Below, one piece after another: positions 34,148 through 47,923 of a stretch of DNA of 64,000 nucleotides. The stretch comes from Eretmocerus hayati (lineage: Eukaryota > Arthropoda > Insecta > Hymenoptera > Aphelinidae), in NCBI GenBank assembly GCA_029851415.1, contig CM056742.1, positions 147,937,121 to 148,001,120 of the forward strand, given 5' to 3'. Position 1 is the first letter of the stretch, and each line of letters starts with the position of its first letter. The translations under genes and the position numbers were made by a program. The notes beneath the pieces are model-generated. The model was not told the origin of the DNA, made no database searches, and saw only the letters and a program-made list of their open reading frames with translations.

Positions 34148-36555
34148 ATGTCAGTGAAGTTTTGATCGATCATGAATCGAATTTTTTTTTTTTTGCTCTA
34201 TTTGTTCGGAAATTTCCTCAGGAACACGATGGAATGTTCAGAATTCCAGTCCGAGGTTTGAATCATGTCTAAAAAAAGGTTTTTGTATTAAATCATTTTT
34301 TTTCTCGGTAACTACTAGCCGGAGACCAGTGAAAAGTCACCAGTTCTGTCGAAGGAGTCAAAAGACACACCACAGAATTTTTTCCGACCAGATCGGTTGC
34401 TGGGAAGACCTGGAAATGGGGCTCAGAATTCGAGCAATTTTCACTTCTACGTAAATTTTTTGGAGGTTATGGGTCGGAGACCAATAAATACTCCCGGAAA
34501 ATATTCTCCGAATGGAGATATACAACCATATGATTTTTCGACCCGATCGATCGCTGGGAACACCGAAAATCGAGACAATAGGAGGTCCAAAATGGGGTTT
34601 TTGTCCGTTTTTTTGAAGGTTATGGCCAAGAGACCGGTAAATTTATCAGCATTATATTGCTACGTTGGAAATATATGCATATAATTTTTTTCAACCCGAT
34701 CGATTGCTGGGAACACCCAAAATCGATACAATAGAAGGTCCGGAATGGGGTTTTTGTCCGTTTTTTTGGAGGTTATGGCCAAGAGACCGGTATATTTATC
34801 AGCATTGTATTGTTACGTCGGGAATATATGCATATAATTTTTTTCAACCCGATCGATTGCTGGGAACACCCAAAATCGATACAATGGAAGGTCCGAAATG
34901 GGGTTTTTGTCCGTTTTTTTGGAGGTTATGGCCAAGAGACCGGTGTATACTTTCGGAATTAGTTACTTGATGAAGGATCGTACCACAAATTTTTTTTCGA
35001 CCAGATCGGTTGCTGGGAAAACCTGGAAATAGCGCTCAGACTTCGAGCGATTTTCACTTCTATGTCGATTTTTTGGAGGTTATGGGTCGGAGACCGATAA
35101 ATACTCCCGGAAAATATTCTCCGAATGGAAATATACACCCATATAATTTTTCGACCCGATCGATCGCTGGGAACACCCAAAATCGATACAATAGAAGGTA
35201 CGAAATGGGGTTTTTGTCCGTTTTTTTGGAGGTTATGGCCAGGAGACCGGTGAATTTATCAGCATTATATTGCTCCATTGGAAATATATGCATATAATTT
35301 CTTTCAACCCGATCGATTGCTGGGAACACCCAAAATCGATACTATAGAAGGTCCGAAATGGGGTTTTTGTCCGTTTTTTCGAGGTTATGGCCAGGAGACC
35401 GGTGAATTTATCAGCATTATATTGCTACGTTGGAAATATATGCTTATAATTTTTTTCAACCCGATCGATTGCTGGGAATACCCAAAATCGATACAATAGA
35501 AGGTCCGAGATGGGGTTTTTGTCCGTTTTTTTGGAGGTTACGGCAAGAAGACCGGTGTATACTTTCAGAATTAGTTGCTTGATGAAGGATCGTACCACAG
35601 ATTTATTTCTGACCAGATCGGTTGCTAGGAAAACCTGGAAATAGGGCTCAGACTTCGAGCGATTTTCACTTCTATGTCGATTTTTCGGAGGTTATGGGTC
35701 GGAGACCGATAAATACTCCCGGAAGAAATACTCCCGGGAAATATTTTCCGGGAGTATTTATCGGTCTCTGACCCATCACCTCCAGAAAATCGACATAGAA
35801 GTGAAAATTGCTCGGAGTCTGAGCCCTATTTCCAGGTTTTCCCAGCAACCGATCTGGTCGAAAAAAAATTTGTGGTACGATCCTTCATCAAGCAACTAAT
35901 TCCGAAAGTATACACCGGTCTCTTGGCCATAACCTCCAAAAAAACGGACAAAAACCCCATTTCGGACCTTCTATTGTATCGATTTTGGGTGTTCCCAGCA
36001 ATCGATCGGGTTGAAAAAAATTATATGCATATATTTCCAACGTAGCAATATAATGCTTATAAATTCACCGGTCTCCTGAACATAACCTCCAAAAAAACGG
36101 ACAAAAACCCCATTTCGGACCTCCTATCGTATCGATTTTGGGTGTTCCCAGCGATCGATCGGGTCGAAAAATTGTATGGTTCTATATTTCCATTCGAAAA
36201 ATATTTTCCGGGAGTATTTATCGGTCTCCGACCCATAACCTCCAAAAAATTTACATAGAAGTGAAAATCGCTCGAATTCTGAGCCCCATTTCCAGGTCTT
36301 CCCAGCAACCGATCTGGTCGGAAAAAATTCTGTGGTGTGTCTTTTGACTCCTTCGACAGAACTGGTGACTTTTCACTGGTCTCCGGCTAGTAGTTACCGA
36401 GAAAAAAAATTGTTTGATACAAAAACCTTTTTTTAGACATGATTCAAACCTCGGACTGGAATTCTGAACATTCCATCGTGTTCCTGAGGAAATTTCCGAA
36501 CAAATAAAGCAAAAAAAAAAATTCGATCCATGATCGATCAAAACTTCACTGACAT
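34148..36555. repeat. 2.4 kb hairpin made of inverted arrays of a 153-bp repeat
   Basis: The outer ends ATGTCAGTGAAGTTTTGATC (34148) and its inverse (ending 36555) start two arms that meet at about 35735 in the CTCCCGGGAAATATTTTCCGGGAG hairpin. Each arm has an outer unique part of about 240 bp. Inside it are head-to-tail units of 152-154 bp, recognised by GATCG-TTGCTGGGAA starts at 34391, 34545, 34698, 34851, 35004, 35158, 35311, 35463 and 35616. Unit types follow X-Y-Z-Z-X-Y-Z-Z-X in the left arm (1.6 kb) and X-Y-Z-X in the shorter right arm (0.83 kb), so the array has a four-unit higher-order period. Both ends touch AATTAATT (34140-34147, 36556-36563). That could be an 8-bp target duplication, but it is itself a palindrome. 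Repeated open frames in it reflect only the 3n unit length. Confidence 0.85.
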
Positions 36556-36604
36556 AATTAATTCCATAAATTGCACGTAGTGCAAGATCTTACTCGGGAA
36601 GTAT

Positions 36605-36605
<1 letters not shown>

Positions 36606-36645
<40 letters not shown>
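36606..36645. repeat. (TG)n microsatellite
   Basis: About 19 TG dinucleotides without interruption, 43 bp outside the right end of the large hairpin. Confidence 0.95.
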
Positions 36646-36647
<2 letters not shown>

Positions 36648-39623
36648 ACGTCAGAATCGTGCAAGCTCATCCTCGCTCTCAACTGCACAATTAGTCGGAT
36701 GCTGCACTACCCACTACTCCAGCTCACACGCCTACGTAAAATGAGCATATTAGATATAACGCGATTCGCGACGAGATATAATTTGGCTACCAAACACATC
36801 ATCACATATGAGAGCTTGCGGCTGGTCCAAATCGACTGCAATTGTATGCCTCAATACCTAACAATCGATTTGAGCACAGTCCAATGTCAAGTTTGTTTGA
36901 TTTCACGCCCGAATTTGCGGACGCTGCAGGCATACAAAATTGCATACAGCCGCAATACCTAACTCGAAATGCGGATTTCTAATCTGCTGAATCACGTGAC
37001 TTTGCTTTTGTAAGGTCGCAGAGTCGTATATAGGCCATCGTCTCTTTTCAATTCATCTCACGAAATATCATTTGGTAATAACTTGCTGGCTCTTATCAAA
37101 CTGTGGCGAGATTCGACTATTTTATCAATCTTCCAATTGCCTACATCGAGGTCAACGAATTTCAAAGATTATAATCGTGATGGACTAATTGAGTTAGTTA
37201 CTGGAGACTGCAAGATTTACAATGTCATGAGCTTGGTACATCTTGAATTACTTTTGGAATCCGAGTGATTAGATAAGTCTCTTGATAAGAATATATTTGT
37301 TCTTTCATCTATAAGCACTTGAACTCATCTTTTCATTATTGTACCATTCTAAGAACCCACGCACTGCTCAATGCAAATATTTAAAAGAAAAAATCTATTC
37401 AAGAGTCTGATTTTTCGAAAAATGCTTTGTTATTACTTCTTCGAAAATGTCAGTGTCAAACGCGCAAGCGATTAACCCATTCACTCACGATGTCCATTAT
37501 AATGAACAAATTTTATAAAATTGATTTCCAATAATCGGTTATTATTTTTTTGGACACGGTAGATAAATTTGGAAAAATTCTCAAAAGCCCGTATTGATAC
37601 AAGAGATAAATCAAACCAGAGGCCAAGGCCAAATACCTGATTGCCCGCTAGATACGGCCGTAACCGCAAGAAAAGAAATGAAAACGAAAAAATTTTCCAA
37701 ATTCTAATTTTCTCCTTTTCCGTCTCATTTTCACCAGGAAAAGATATTCTGAATGTCACAAATACATTTCTCAATGCCCCAAGCTCGCGGTAGAGAATGG
37801 GTTAAAATGACTCCAAAATACTTACCCCATTTGAGGTTGAAATATTGAATATGCTATTCTCATAAGAACGAATCGTGGACTTTATGAATAATTACTAGGC
37901 ACGTTATAAATATCAAGTGATGAATATGTAAGTACAATTTCGCTCGATATTATAGGTGCAGATTATTTGAGCTGACAGAATTCATAGAAATTCAGGCTCT
38001 ACACACGTGCAATTTTCTCGTGCTTGCCAAAGCACATAACACCTCATACAATCGTATCCATTAATATCGGTGTGAAACGACTTTTCTTTTATGACTACTT
38101 GCTCAGTTTATCTAGAACATGAGTGTCTAGCACATCGTTGTCTCGTTGAAAGTGCATAAAATTTTGCTCATAACTTAGAATCTTCATTACTCTCAAGTAT
38201 CGGAATTATTTAATGCATAGTTATGGTTGTCTCTCTTTTGTCAAATTTCGCGTGGTTCTAACAAAAAAGCATATCATATGAATAACTACAATCAATGAGT
38301 TTGCGAGATACTCAAAAAAGCTTTCACATCCACGTTACGGTCAAATTGTGAGACTATTACAATTTGCGTAGGAGGCTTTTTCATGCATGTAAATATCAGC
38401 AGTTGCATCAGCTTTCTTGCCAATTTCCTCAATTATGTAAATTATATCTTGTTGCTACTAAGCGAAGCTCATCTTATTACATGATTTGTGACCCACTTTA
38501 TACCCCAGAGAATGATATCTAAATGAATGCGTTCTGATTCATCATTAGTGTTATCAAATCTTGTGAAGATCAATTTATGCTGATTATATGTATGTACAAA
38601 CATATACATTTCTTTGGGAAAAGTGTAGAATTGAGGTGTACTATGATTGATTGAAACCTTGTCAGTATTGATTTTTGATGTAACGGTCTAATGGATAGAT
38701 ATTGCGTGTGAGAACAGATATTAAACATCAGAATGTGTCTCATATTGCCCATCAAAGGTAAATTTGCAAGTATCAATATCATCTATCAAATTTGGTCTGA
38801 AAAACACATTAGACATCAGCAACAAAATCATCTCAATCTCTGCCAACAGTAATAACTCACAGACAGATCAAATAATGGATCAGAACGGACTTGAAGAAAA
38901 TCGGATGATGCATCGCACGATCAATCATTCACCTGTTTCCTTGAAATCTCAACTTGTGCAAGAACGCAAAAGTGCTTTTTCCGTTCCCAAAATTGATTGA
39001 TAATAACTCTCACGCGAATCTGTCATTCGAACGCATCGATGCAGTAATATAATATAGTCGAAGCCGATACGATATCTTATGTATTACTTCACGTCATGGC
39101 TTTAAAATTGCCTCTTCTCGTGATAACTTGTGCTGAGAAGAAAGAAATATTGCGAAACATGCTCCAAATATTCCGATCGTCAAGGTAATGGATGATAAAA
39201 TTGATCAAACATCTGTTTCAAACAGGGATACATTTCACTCCTCGGTACACCTCGGTAGACCACTGTTTCTTATTATAGTGAACCAGGACGAAAACTGTTG
39301 AGATTACGAATTTCCTACTCAAAAATAGTGTGTGAAAGTATAGAGGACATGCGTTTCGGAAATGTGCAATCATCGATTTGATAAAAACCCTAACGGGATC
39401 GTTTGCCGGCCGTTCGAGCGGCCAACTCGGCATCAAAACGACAAAGTCAGCCGATTTATCACACGCTGGGCGCACCTGCGCTCAACCGCCTCCGCCACCC
39501 TCTGCTTCCGTCACCTGCAGCAACAACTCTGGACAAACCACCGCTGCCGCCGCAAATGTTGTGATCCTGAGGAGGCGCAGGCAAGGCCAGCGCAACCGGG
39601 ATAGGCCTCTCTTTGCAGCCGAT
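36646..39623. other. Intergenic stretch upstream of WDR19
   Basis: No gene was recognised. Frames at 36606-36962 and 38764-39000 are open but show no domain or homology that I know. A relatively GC- and CpG-rich patch at about 39370-39620 is the likely WDR19 promoter and 5' UTR region. No TATA box is evident there. Confidence 0.4.
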
Positions 39624-42600
39624 ATGACCTCCGACAAGGTCTTATTCATTTCTATCATCTTATTCACCTGTTTTCCGCGATCCTTGCACGATCTCCTTAT
39701 CACCGATTCAAATCGAGCTTTCACCAATGGAGTGCATTGACATGTCAACCTAACCTCAACGAGCTTGACAGGTGTTTTGGTTGTGTTTTGTTTTTGTTGT
39801 GAAGTGGAGTATGTCAGTACTCAGTACCTAGTTGTTGCAATTGTTGTGATAATATTGGAAAGGAGAACAATATCGCTGTGATATTGTGATGCAAATTTTG
39901 AAGATGGATTCGCAGTTTTGGCAATCATTGAACCAATATCGATTGTGTTGCGCAAATTCGACGTGCGAACGAGAACAAGTGTTGCACATTTTGTAATGCC
40001 GCTATATTATCTCGATCAATTTGTAATGCTTGACCAATGTCGATGCCACTTGTTATCCATCAAAATTTTAGGACTCAATCGTTTTAGTAAAACTGAGAGT
40101 CATCGCAGATATCGTCAATTTTAATTCATCATCACTGACAAGAAAGTGAAATAATGACAGTACAATCTAAAGATTAATGTACACATCTCCAAAATAATCC
40201 GTCTATAGGCTACCTCATTCTTGTAATATATTTGTGCAACCTGCAATATTTCACCCAAATAGTTGTAAACATTAGAGCCACAACAAATTCATAAATTCCA
40301 TAATATTTGGCTTATTTCTTAACTGCAGGTCTTGTATCGGCTGGATCAGATCCATGGCCCTGGAACAATACTTCTCACTTGGCGTCCTGGGAACAGCACA
40401 CACTTGGCTACCACAGGATGCGACTCTTCAGTGGCTATTGTCGATAGACAAGGAGATCTTCAAGAACGCATTCAGTTAGCTGGGTTGTGCACTGGCTTTG
40501 GATGGGATTCTGATGGAGACGTTCTAGCTGTCGTGACAAGTGGATCATCCAGTATCATTTTGTGGGATGCTACCACTGGCAAAAGATCCCAAATTGATGC
40601 TGGAGTAAGAGATGGACTGACTTGCTTGATGTGGGCTAAAAGATCTAGCCTACTTGCTATTGGAACACAAAAAGGGAATTTAGTTATATATGACCATGCA
40701 AATGCAAAGTGAGCTTATTGTGACAGCAAAATTATTAATCTTCCGTAATTAAACTTATTCTTCATTCTTTTTAAATTTGTAGGAGGATACCAATTTTAGG
40801 AAAACACAGAAAACGAATATTATGTGGTGCTTGGTCCATGGAAGGCTTACTAGCTTTAGCTGGAGAGGATAAAATTTTAACAGTCAGTACCAGTGATGGT
40901 GATACACGCAGAGAGATAGAACTTGATGGAGAACCTTCTAATATGCAGTTTAGTGAGATGAAAATGGACCAGCGAGTGGGTGGAGAAAATACTGTGAGTA
41001 TATTCTTTAAAAAATTGGGCCAACTTAGATTGTTGTCTTTATTGAGACTACAGGCATTCCTTAAATCTTTGTGCATGAATCACCAGGTTTCTCTCATAAT
41101 CAACAAAACAACATTGTATCTTTATAACATATTGGATCCAGACAACCCCATTGAACTGACATTTCAAAAACGTTATGGACCCATAGTTGCTTATCAATGG
41201 TATGATATTAATCATTAGTAAGTTTATGAGGCTCAAAAAATGTTCTAAGATGAACTTATCATTAGGTTTGGAGATGGCTATATTTTACTTGGATTTGAAG
41301 GTGGTTATATCACATCTATCTCAACACATTTAAAAGAAGTTGGACAAGAATTATTTCAAATGAAGAATCATAGAGACTGTCTAAATGATCTGCACATTAA
41401 TATTACAACTAATAAAGTCGTCACTTGTGGAGATAACAATTTGAAAATATATAGTCTACAAAATCTAGAGGAAACAGAAAAAGTGATAACAGTAAGTGGT
41501 GAAACTGGAATCAGTGCTGTATCATGGTCAGCTGATGGCTCAATGTTGGCTGCTGTTACTCATAGTGGAAATGTCTTGATTTATTTGGCTCAAATACCAA
41601 AATTGATCAGTGTTTTTGGGAATAGAGTTGCTCTACTTGCAAGTTTGACTGAAGTTGCTATATACAAATACACTCTTGACAAGGTATATATCAGTACCGT
41701 ATAAAAAACACATGCTCAATTTAGTAACTCTTGAAGGAATATTGATCTAAAATAATTTTACAGACTAAACCTCCCCCACAAATAGTAAACACAATTATAG
41801 AACCATCTATAATTGCAGTGGGACCACTGCATCTAGCTGTTGCACTGAACAATCGAGCACTATTTTGGAATTTAGATGTAAGCCAAAAGACTACTTCTTC
41901 AATGTTACATTTTGAAAGGGACTATTTAGCTACTGTAAGTTCAATGAACTTGAACGAAGTTTACTGCTCAGTATTATTTGATGGAAAATTACAATTACAT
42001 GCTGTAAGTACATCCTTATTAGAGTTTGATAATGCGCCGGTAACCGATTTACATTGAAACCTTACAGATCAAAAGCGATCAAGCATTAATAAATAATGGT
42101 AAGGATACAAAAATGTTCCCAGACCAAAGTGCCTTAAGCTCTAGAATAACGTGTCACGCTCTCTCGGCCGATTTTTTGGTTTTCGGAGACGACGTAAGTC
42201 ACTCACGTTAAAAAGAACTAAAACTATCTATTTGTACTGTAACAGTGATCATTGGATTTTTCTAGATGGGTAACATTATATACTTCTACCTCGAAGAATT
42301 CAAACAAGCCATGAAATATTCCCACAATAGTGGAATCAAGCAACTTTATCTTGATACAAACGGTTCCTTATTGTGTTTTATCGACAGTAAATTGGACATT
42401 TACATATATGATCCCATCAATGAGTGCACATTCCAAGCACCTGATCCTCCGGACTCAGTTGAAGAAATTATATGGGACCAAAATCTTGCAGACCGGACTG
42501 TATTTATAGCTTTTAATGCAAATATGATTACGACGTATATTTTCTTGCGTTATCACGTACAAGGTATTCAACAGACTTCCTTATTCGTGATGGATCATAA

Positions 42601-45600
42601 ACAAGAAAAAGTCAACTCGCTTTCCTCACCAGGTTCCAAAGTTTTGAAAATCAGTGATACCAAGTTGCCTCCTGATACTGTGCCGGCACTCATGTACTCG
42701 GGTGAATTGACTTTGAGTACCCTTGGTAGTAAACTGATTCATATTACTTTATCGTCTCATGAAGAGGTCGGAAATATATTGGATAGTGAAAAACAAACAG
42801 AAATTCTCCAAAAGCAAATAATGAGTGAAAGGTATTCTTTTCTTTTGAATAGAGATAAAATATTTCCATCACATTTTTCTGAACAATCTCTCTTTGTAGG
42901 TTCCAAAAAGCTTGGGAAACTTGCAAAAAGTTGAACGATAAAAATATGTGGCTAAAATTGGCCGAAGGCGCACTTGCTCATTTGAATTTAGAAATAGGTA
43001 GACGATCCTGGTCGTTTTTCACAAGTTTTAGTGTCAGCGACATCGCATGAAATTGACACTTTTTTTTAATTTTCAGCCATTAGAGTATATCGTTACATCG
43101 AAGATGTACCGATGGTATGGGCAGTTCAGCTTTTAGAGGGTATTCATGAGTTTTCATTGTTATGTGGTCACGTTTGCATGCTCTTGGGAAAACACGATGA
43201 GGCTGAAAAACATTTCTTGCTATCATCTCAACCTGTCGAAGCTCTATACCTACGACGCGATTTAATGCAATGGGTACAGGCTTTGACTTTAGCTCAGAAT
43301 CTGAAACCAGAAGAAATACCTTTCATAGCTAGGGAGTATGCCCAGCAACTAGAATTCACGTAAGCTAGCCCTTACTTTTCGAGATCATTTGCGTATAAAA
43401 GCTTATACATCATTTCGAATTCATTATTCCGCTTACGATCTTATCCTAGAAAATATCTATCTTTAACAGTGGCAACTACGCCAAGGCTTTGGTGAACTAT
43501 GAACGGGGTTTATCAGAGTGTACATCGTCTCTCTTACAGCAAAATTTAAGTCATAAGCAACAATGCTTGGCAGGAATTGCTCGCACCTCTATAAGATGTG
43601 GTGACAGCCGCAAGGGTGTCAACATTGCAATGGATAGTGACAGTCCAAGATATCTTCGAAAAGAGTGTGCTGAGATCCTCGAAAGCATGAAGGTAAAAAA
43701 ATGAGTCAATAATGGAGTCGTTGAACATTTGAGTTACGTACCTGAATTAATATTTTTATCGATTTCTTCTACGTGCCCGTTCTCCAAGACATGAGATTCA
43801 AAATTTAGAATTAGAATAATCAATGAATATAAGAGAAAAGTCGGTGACTTCCTCGAAATTTCCGTATCACGTGGCGGGTAAGAATGACAATCTCGGCCAC
43901 TTTTGGCTATAGAAGTTTCTATTACCTTTGATGTTAGATACCGGATCTTCATTATTCAAACAAAAATTTTTTCAATTCATTTGCTCTTACCGATTAGTGC
44001 GTGGAAAATACTGAAATTCCAGATAATCCTGATGAAGAGTTTGTCTTTCCGTTTTCCCGTGTCGCCAAAATCACGCAAGCATAAGGCTTCTTCACTGAGA
44101 TTTTTGGCAACTACTTTACATTTGCACTAGTTATACCATTTCTATATTTGCGTACCATAATAGTTTGTCCCTCTTTTGTCGTTACAGCAATTCAATGAAG
44201 CCGCTTTACTGTATGAAAAAGCGGAATTCTTTGACAAAGCTGCTTCAGCATACATCAAACTGAAAAACTGGCACAAAGTTGGTCAATTACTGCCGCAAAT
44301 ATCATCACCCAAAATAAATATTCAGTATGCAAAAGCCAAAGAAGCTGAGGGGAAGTTCGAGGAAGCGGCGAGAGCATACGAGACTGCTAAGGATTATGAC
44401 AATATTATTAGGATCAATTTAGAGCACTTAAATAACCCTGGTAATGTTGAAATGATCTGGCGAACGGTTACATTGAATACTTCGTTTGTACTCGGATTTC
44501 ATAGCTAGACAATTTTCGTGTGTGGTGATACTTTCGATTTAGAGTTTTTAAGAATAATAACTGAATTGAGCTGGAAGCAAAAGCTACCCGTTTTCCACTC
44601 GCGTGATGAGATGGCCGTGGTGGAATAGAGACTCTTACGAAATATATATATATATTTATGTTATCCAGAAGCGAAATATTCTTTACGATTAAGTAGTTCG
44701 AAAATTTGGAAATATTCAAACTATTATTGAACAATTTTAATTTCGTTCGTTATTTCCAGCTCGCAGTGTTGAAATTGTACAACAAACTAAGAGTATAGAA
44801 GGAGCAAAAATGGTAGCTCGGTTCTTCCAAAAAATGAATGATTATAATTCTGCAATAAAGTTCCTAATCCTATCCAATTGCCACGACGAGGCTTTCCAAC
44901 TTGCTAATCAGCATAGCAAAATGGAATTATATGGGGAAATTTTGGCTAACAATTTTGACGACGGGCACGTTCGGAAAGAAGATTTCAGAAGCCTCGCGAT
45001 TTACTTTGAATCTCAGAAAAATTGTGTATTAGCTGGAAAATATTACTTCTACGCCAGGGAATTTCACAAGGTAAATGAACCATCTCTCTTGGCATATAGT
45101 TTTTCTGCACGCACAGAGAACGAATTGTAAATGTGATTTCAGGCTTTGAAACTCCTTCTGAAAGCAGCTCAGTTGACTGCAGATGATGATGAAGCACTAA
45201 GCCTTGCTATTGATGCAGTGGCTACTTCGAAAGATGAAAAGTTAGCGAATCAATTGATAGACTTCTTGTTGGGAGGCGATGGATTGCCCAAGGTTTGTGT
45301 AATTGTAAAATAATCACGTCATCAACCACCACACATGATATTTTAATGAGAACAAATTTTTCAAGGATCCGAAATACTTATTCCGCTTGTATATGGCTCG
45401 TAAACAATACCGTGAGGCTGCTAAGACCGCAGTCATCATTGCAAATGAAGAACAAATTAATGGTCAGTCATACATTCAACCACGATTTTTCATGTTCACA
45501 CATCATAATCATCAATCCATTAATCTATTTCTCAACAGGAAATTATCGGAACGCTCACGACGTTTTATTCAGTATGTATCAAGAGCTCAAAAGAAATAAA

Positions 45601-46489
45601 ATAAATGCACCTCTCGAAATGCAAACGAATATGAGAATCCTACATTCCTATATTTTGGTAAGGCTTCACGTAAAGAGAAATGATCACTTGAAAGGAGCAA
45701 GAATGTTGATCAGAGTTGCAAACAATATTTCGAAATTCCCAGCGCGTAAGTTCTATTCTACGCAAGACTTTTTACTCGGACTTGCCATCTTTGCCACACT
45801 TGATTCTAAACTTTACAATCTTTTCAGATGTCGTTCCTATCCTAACATCCACTGTTATTGAATGTCACCGCGCTGGTCTCAAGAGTGCGGCATTCAATTT
45901 TGCAGCTATTCTCATGCGACCAGAATATAGATCGCAGATCGATCCTAAATACAGTAAAAAAATTGAAGCGATTGTTAGAAAACCCCCAAGAACCAAAGAA
46001 AAGAACGAAGACGAACCTCTGACTGGTTGTCCGTACTGTAAAAATCGACTTCCCGAAACAGAAGTTAACTGTGATAACTGCAAGAACACTATCCCTTTTT
46101 GCATCGCAACTGTAAGTCTTATTGAAGTCATGTAGTTTTTTTCATGAAATTCAATTTTGAAAGTTATACCATGCTACATTTTTTTCATCGCATTAGGGTC
46201 GACATATTGTTGAAAATGATTTTACCGCTTGTCCACAATGCGATTTCCCTGCAATTAGGAGCGAGTTTGTTAGGTAAATTGAGGTTGACCAGCTGGTACA
46301 GTCGTGAAATGAATTCAGGAAATTTTTTGATATTCAGATTGCTTCCTTCAAACTTGTAGGATCATCGAAGCAGACGAAACCTGTCCAATATGTTCTGAAC
46401 ACGTTGATTCCAAAAGCGTTCTCAACGATGTGGATATTCGACCTTACCTATACTTTCACACTAATCGTGATGATAAGATCGAAAACTAG
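39624..46489 (+). CDS. WDR19: WDR19 / IFT144, intraflagellar transport complex A subunit
   Basis: This is a core subunit of IFT-A, which drives retrograde transport and membrane-protein entry in cilia. In insects it would act in ciliated sensory neurons. The Drosophila counterpart is Oseg6. Exons: 39624-39638 (proposed), 40329-40708, 40783-40993, 41087-41199, 41266-41683, 41764-42003, 42068-42193, 42266-42831, 42900-42997, 43077-43359, 43470-43692, 44188-44440, 44760-45070, 45143-45292, 45366-45462, 45539-45745, 45828-46111, 46197-46273, 46360-46489. All have GT-AG borders and phases that keep the frame, giving about 1393 aa (vertebrate proteins are about 1340). The N-terminal half holds WD40 beta-propellers (for example [23 protein letters not shown]). 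The C-terminal half is TPR-like helices ([32 protein letters not shown]). The end carries CxxC pairs typical of the family (CPYC, CDNC, CPQC, CPIC). The first exon is the least certain part. Confidence 0.95.
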
Positions 46490-46935
46490 CACCGGTTTGT
46501 ATCACAAGCAATTTATTTGTGATCAATTAGTGAAACAAATAGACAACTGAAATCAGATCTAAAAAATCCAGTAATGCTATAACTTCGACGCAAGCTCGAA
46601 CGATATATCAAACTGAACCTAATCCGTCCATCGTTGCGTGATATTTTACTGTGTAGATCATTTATTGAAACATTATTGTAATAACACTTATCCTAGGATA
46701 ATGAATTTGTTTATATCATGAGTGATCAGCTAATTTGAAAAATGTATATACATGTTGATATCTGAATTGAATTCAATGATAAATTTTTTATGCCAAAGAA
46801 CAAAATAAATGTCTTGAAGCACATACAACAAATGATGATACCTAATGATTTTGTCAGAGTTATAAAGAGGTGGAGAATGGTTCCAAAAACTTGGAAGAAA
46901 CTGCCTGTAAACTTCAGCTGGGACCTAGGAATTAT
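46490..46935 (+). other. WDR19 3' UTR and downstream flank
   Basis: AT-rich sequence after the WDR19 stop. A canonical AATAAA at 46804-46809 is the first clear poly(A) signal downstream, which would give a 3' UTR of about 330 bases. Nothing else was recognised. Confidence 0.5.
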
Positions 46936-46940
46936 ATCTA

Positions 46941-47923
46941 GACGATTCCGCGAAAAGTTTTAACTTTGGGGGTCAAATTTGTCCTTTTGGCTCATTTTCT
47001 ACCCTCTTGGTTATTCGATTTCTACTCATCCCCTGGTCACTTTGGAGTCAAAATGATGATTATACCAGGTGGGGTATCGTTATGAGAAATGATCTTGAGC
47101 CCAGCAGTGCCCTTATCATTCATGCGATTGACGCTAGATCAATATTGCGTTTTATCGAGTACCATGGAATGTGACATTTTCGTGTGCCATGGAATGTGAC
47201 ATTTCGACCTTTAAATTCATCTCACGAGCTCGGATCAACTCGGATCGACTTGGACGAATATACACTCTTTAGTACCATCAAACTACATGAGAAAATATCA
47301 GAATTGAGTCATTGGAGTCATTGACACGCTCTAATTCAAATGCCATGGAATGTGACATATTTCTTGCCCCTTAGAAAAAATGAGTATATATTGGCTCTGC
47401 TAGCCGAATCATTCCAAATTAACGGCTACGAAACGCCGGGAAATTCTACCCTAACCCAAATGGAATGAGATGCCATCCGGGAGAAAAGCGTTCGATTTCA
47501 CAGAAAAGCTCGGGAGGGTGTTTTAGGGGTGCCATGGAATGTGACATGGTTTTCCAGGACAAGATGTTCGCCTTGGTTACACCACGATGAACTCGAGCGG
47601 GGACTTGCATCTGTGCGTGAATTTACTCCTTCAAATATAAGCTTTCGAATGGTGTGTCGCGAGAATGCAATATATTTCGTTACACAGCAAGATTATGACA
47701 ATGAAGGGGGTGGGGTTGAAAAAAGGACAAGCAAAAAACCCTGTTTTTCAGCATAAATTAATTTATAGAGCACGAAAAACATCCTATATCGCCACTCGAA
47801 ACTATCCTCGTAGGTTCTAAATACTGGTGTTCAATGCACCAAATTTTTTTATTGGACCTATCTTACACCATTTGAAAATGGCAGCTCAGGACATCAAAGT
47901 TAACACTTTGCGCGGAATCGCCC
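46941..47923. mobile_element. Non-autonomous terminal-inverted-repeat element with CCATGGAATGTGACAT repeats
   Basis: The ends share CGATTCCGCG-AAAG-TTAACTTTG in inverted orientation (46942-46970 and 47894-47920, with a few mismatches). A possible 5-bp duplication ATCTA occurs at 46936-46940 and 47924-47928. Inside, the 16-mer CCATGGAATGTGACAT occurs four times in the same orientation (47162, 47187, 47343, 47532). No transposase is seen. Superfamily unknown. Confidence 0.6.

Noticed and set aside
34397..35499. Chain of open frames with a repeated 51-residue pattern in the large hairpin
   Set aside because: The unit is about 153 bp, so any stop-free frame repeats. Units vary from 152 to 154 bp, frames break between units and are also open on the other strand. 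There is no sign of protein selection.
38764..39000. 78-codon frame upstream of WDR19 as a gene
   Set aside because: No recognisable domain, no supporting splice or promoter context, and low-complexity composition.
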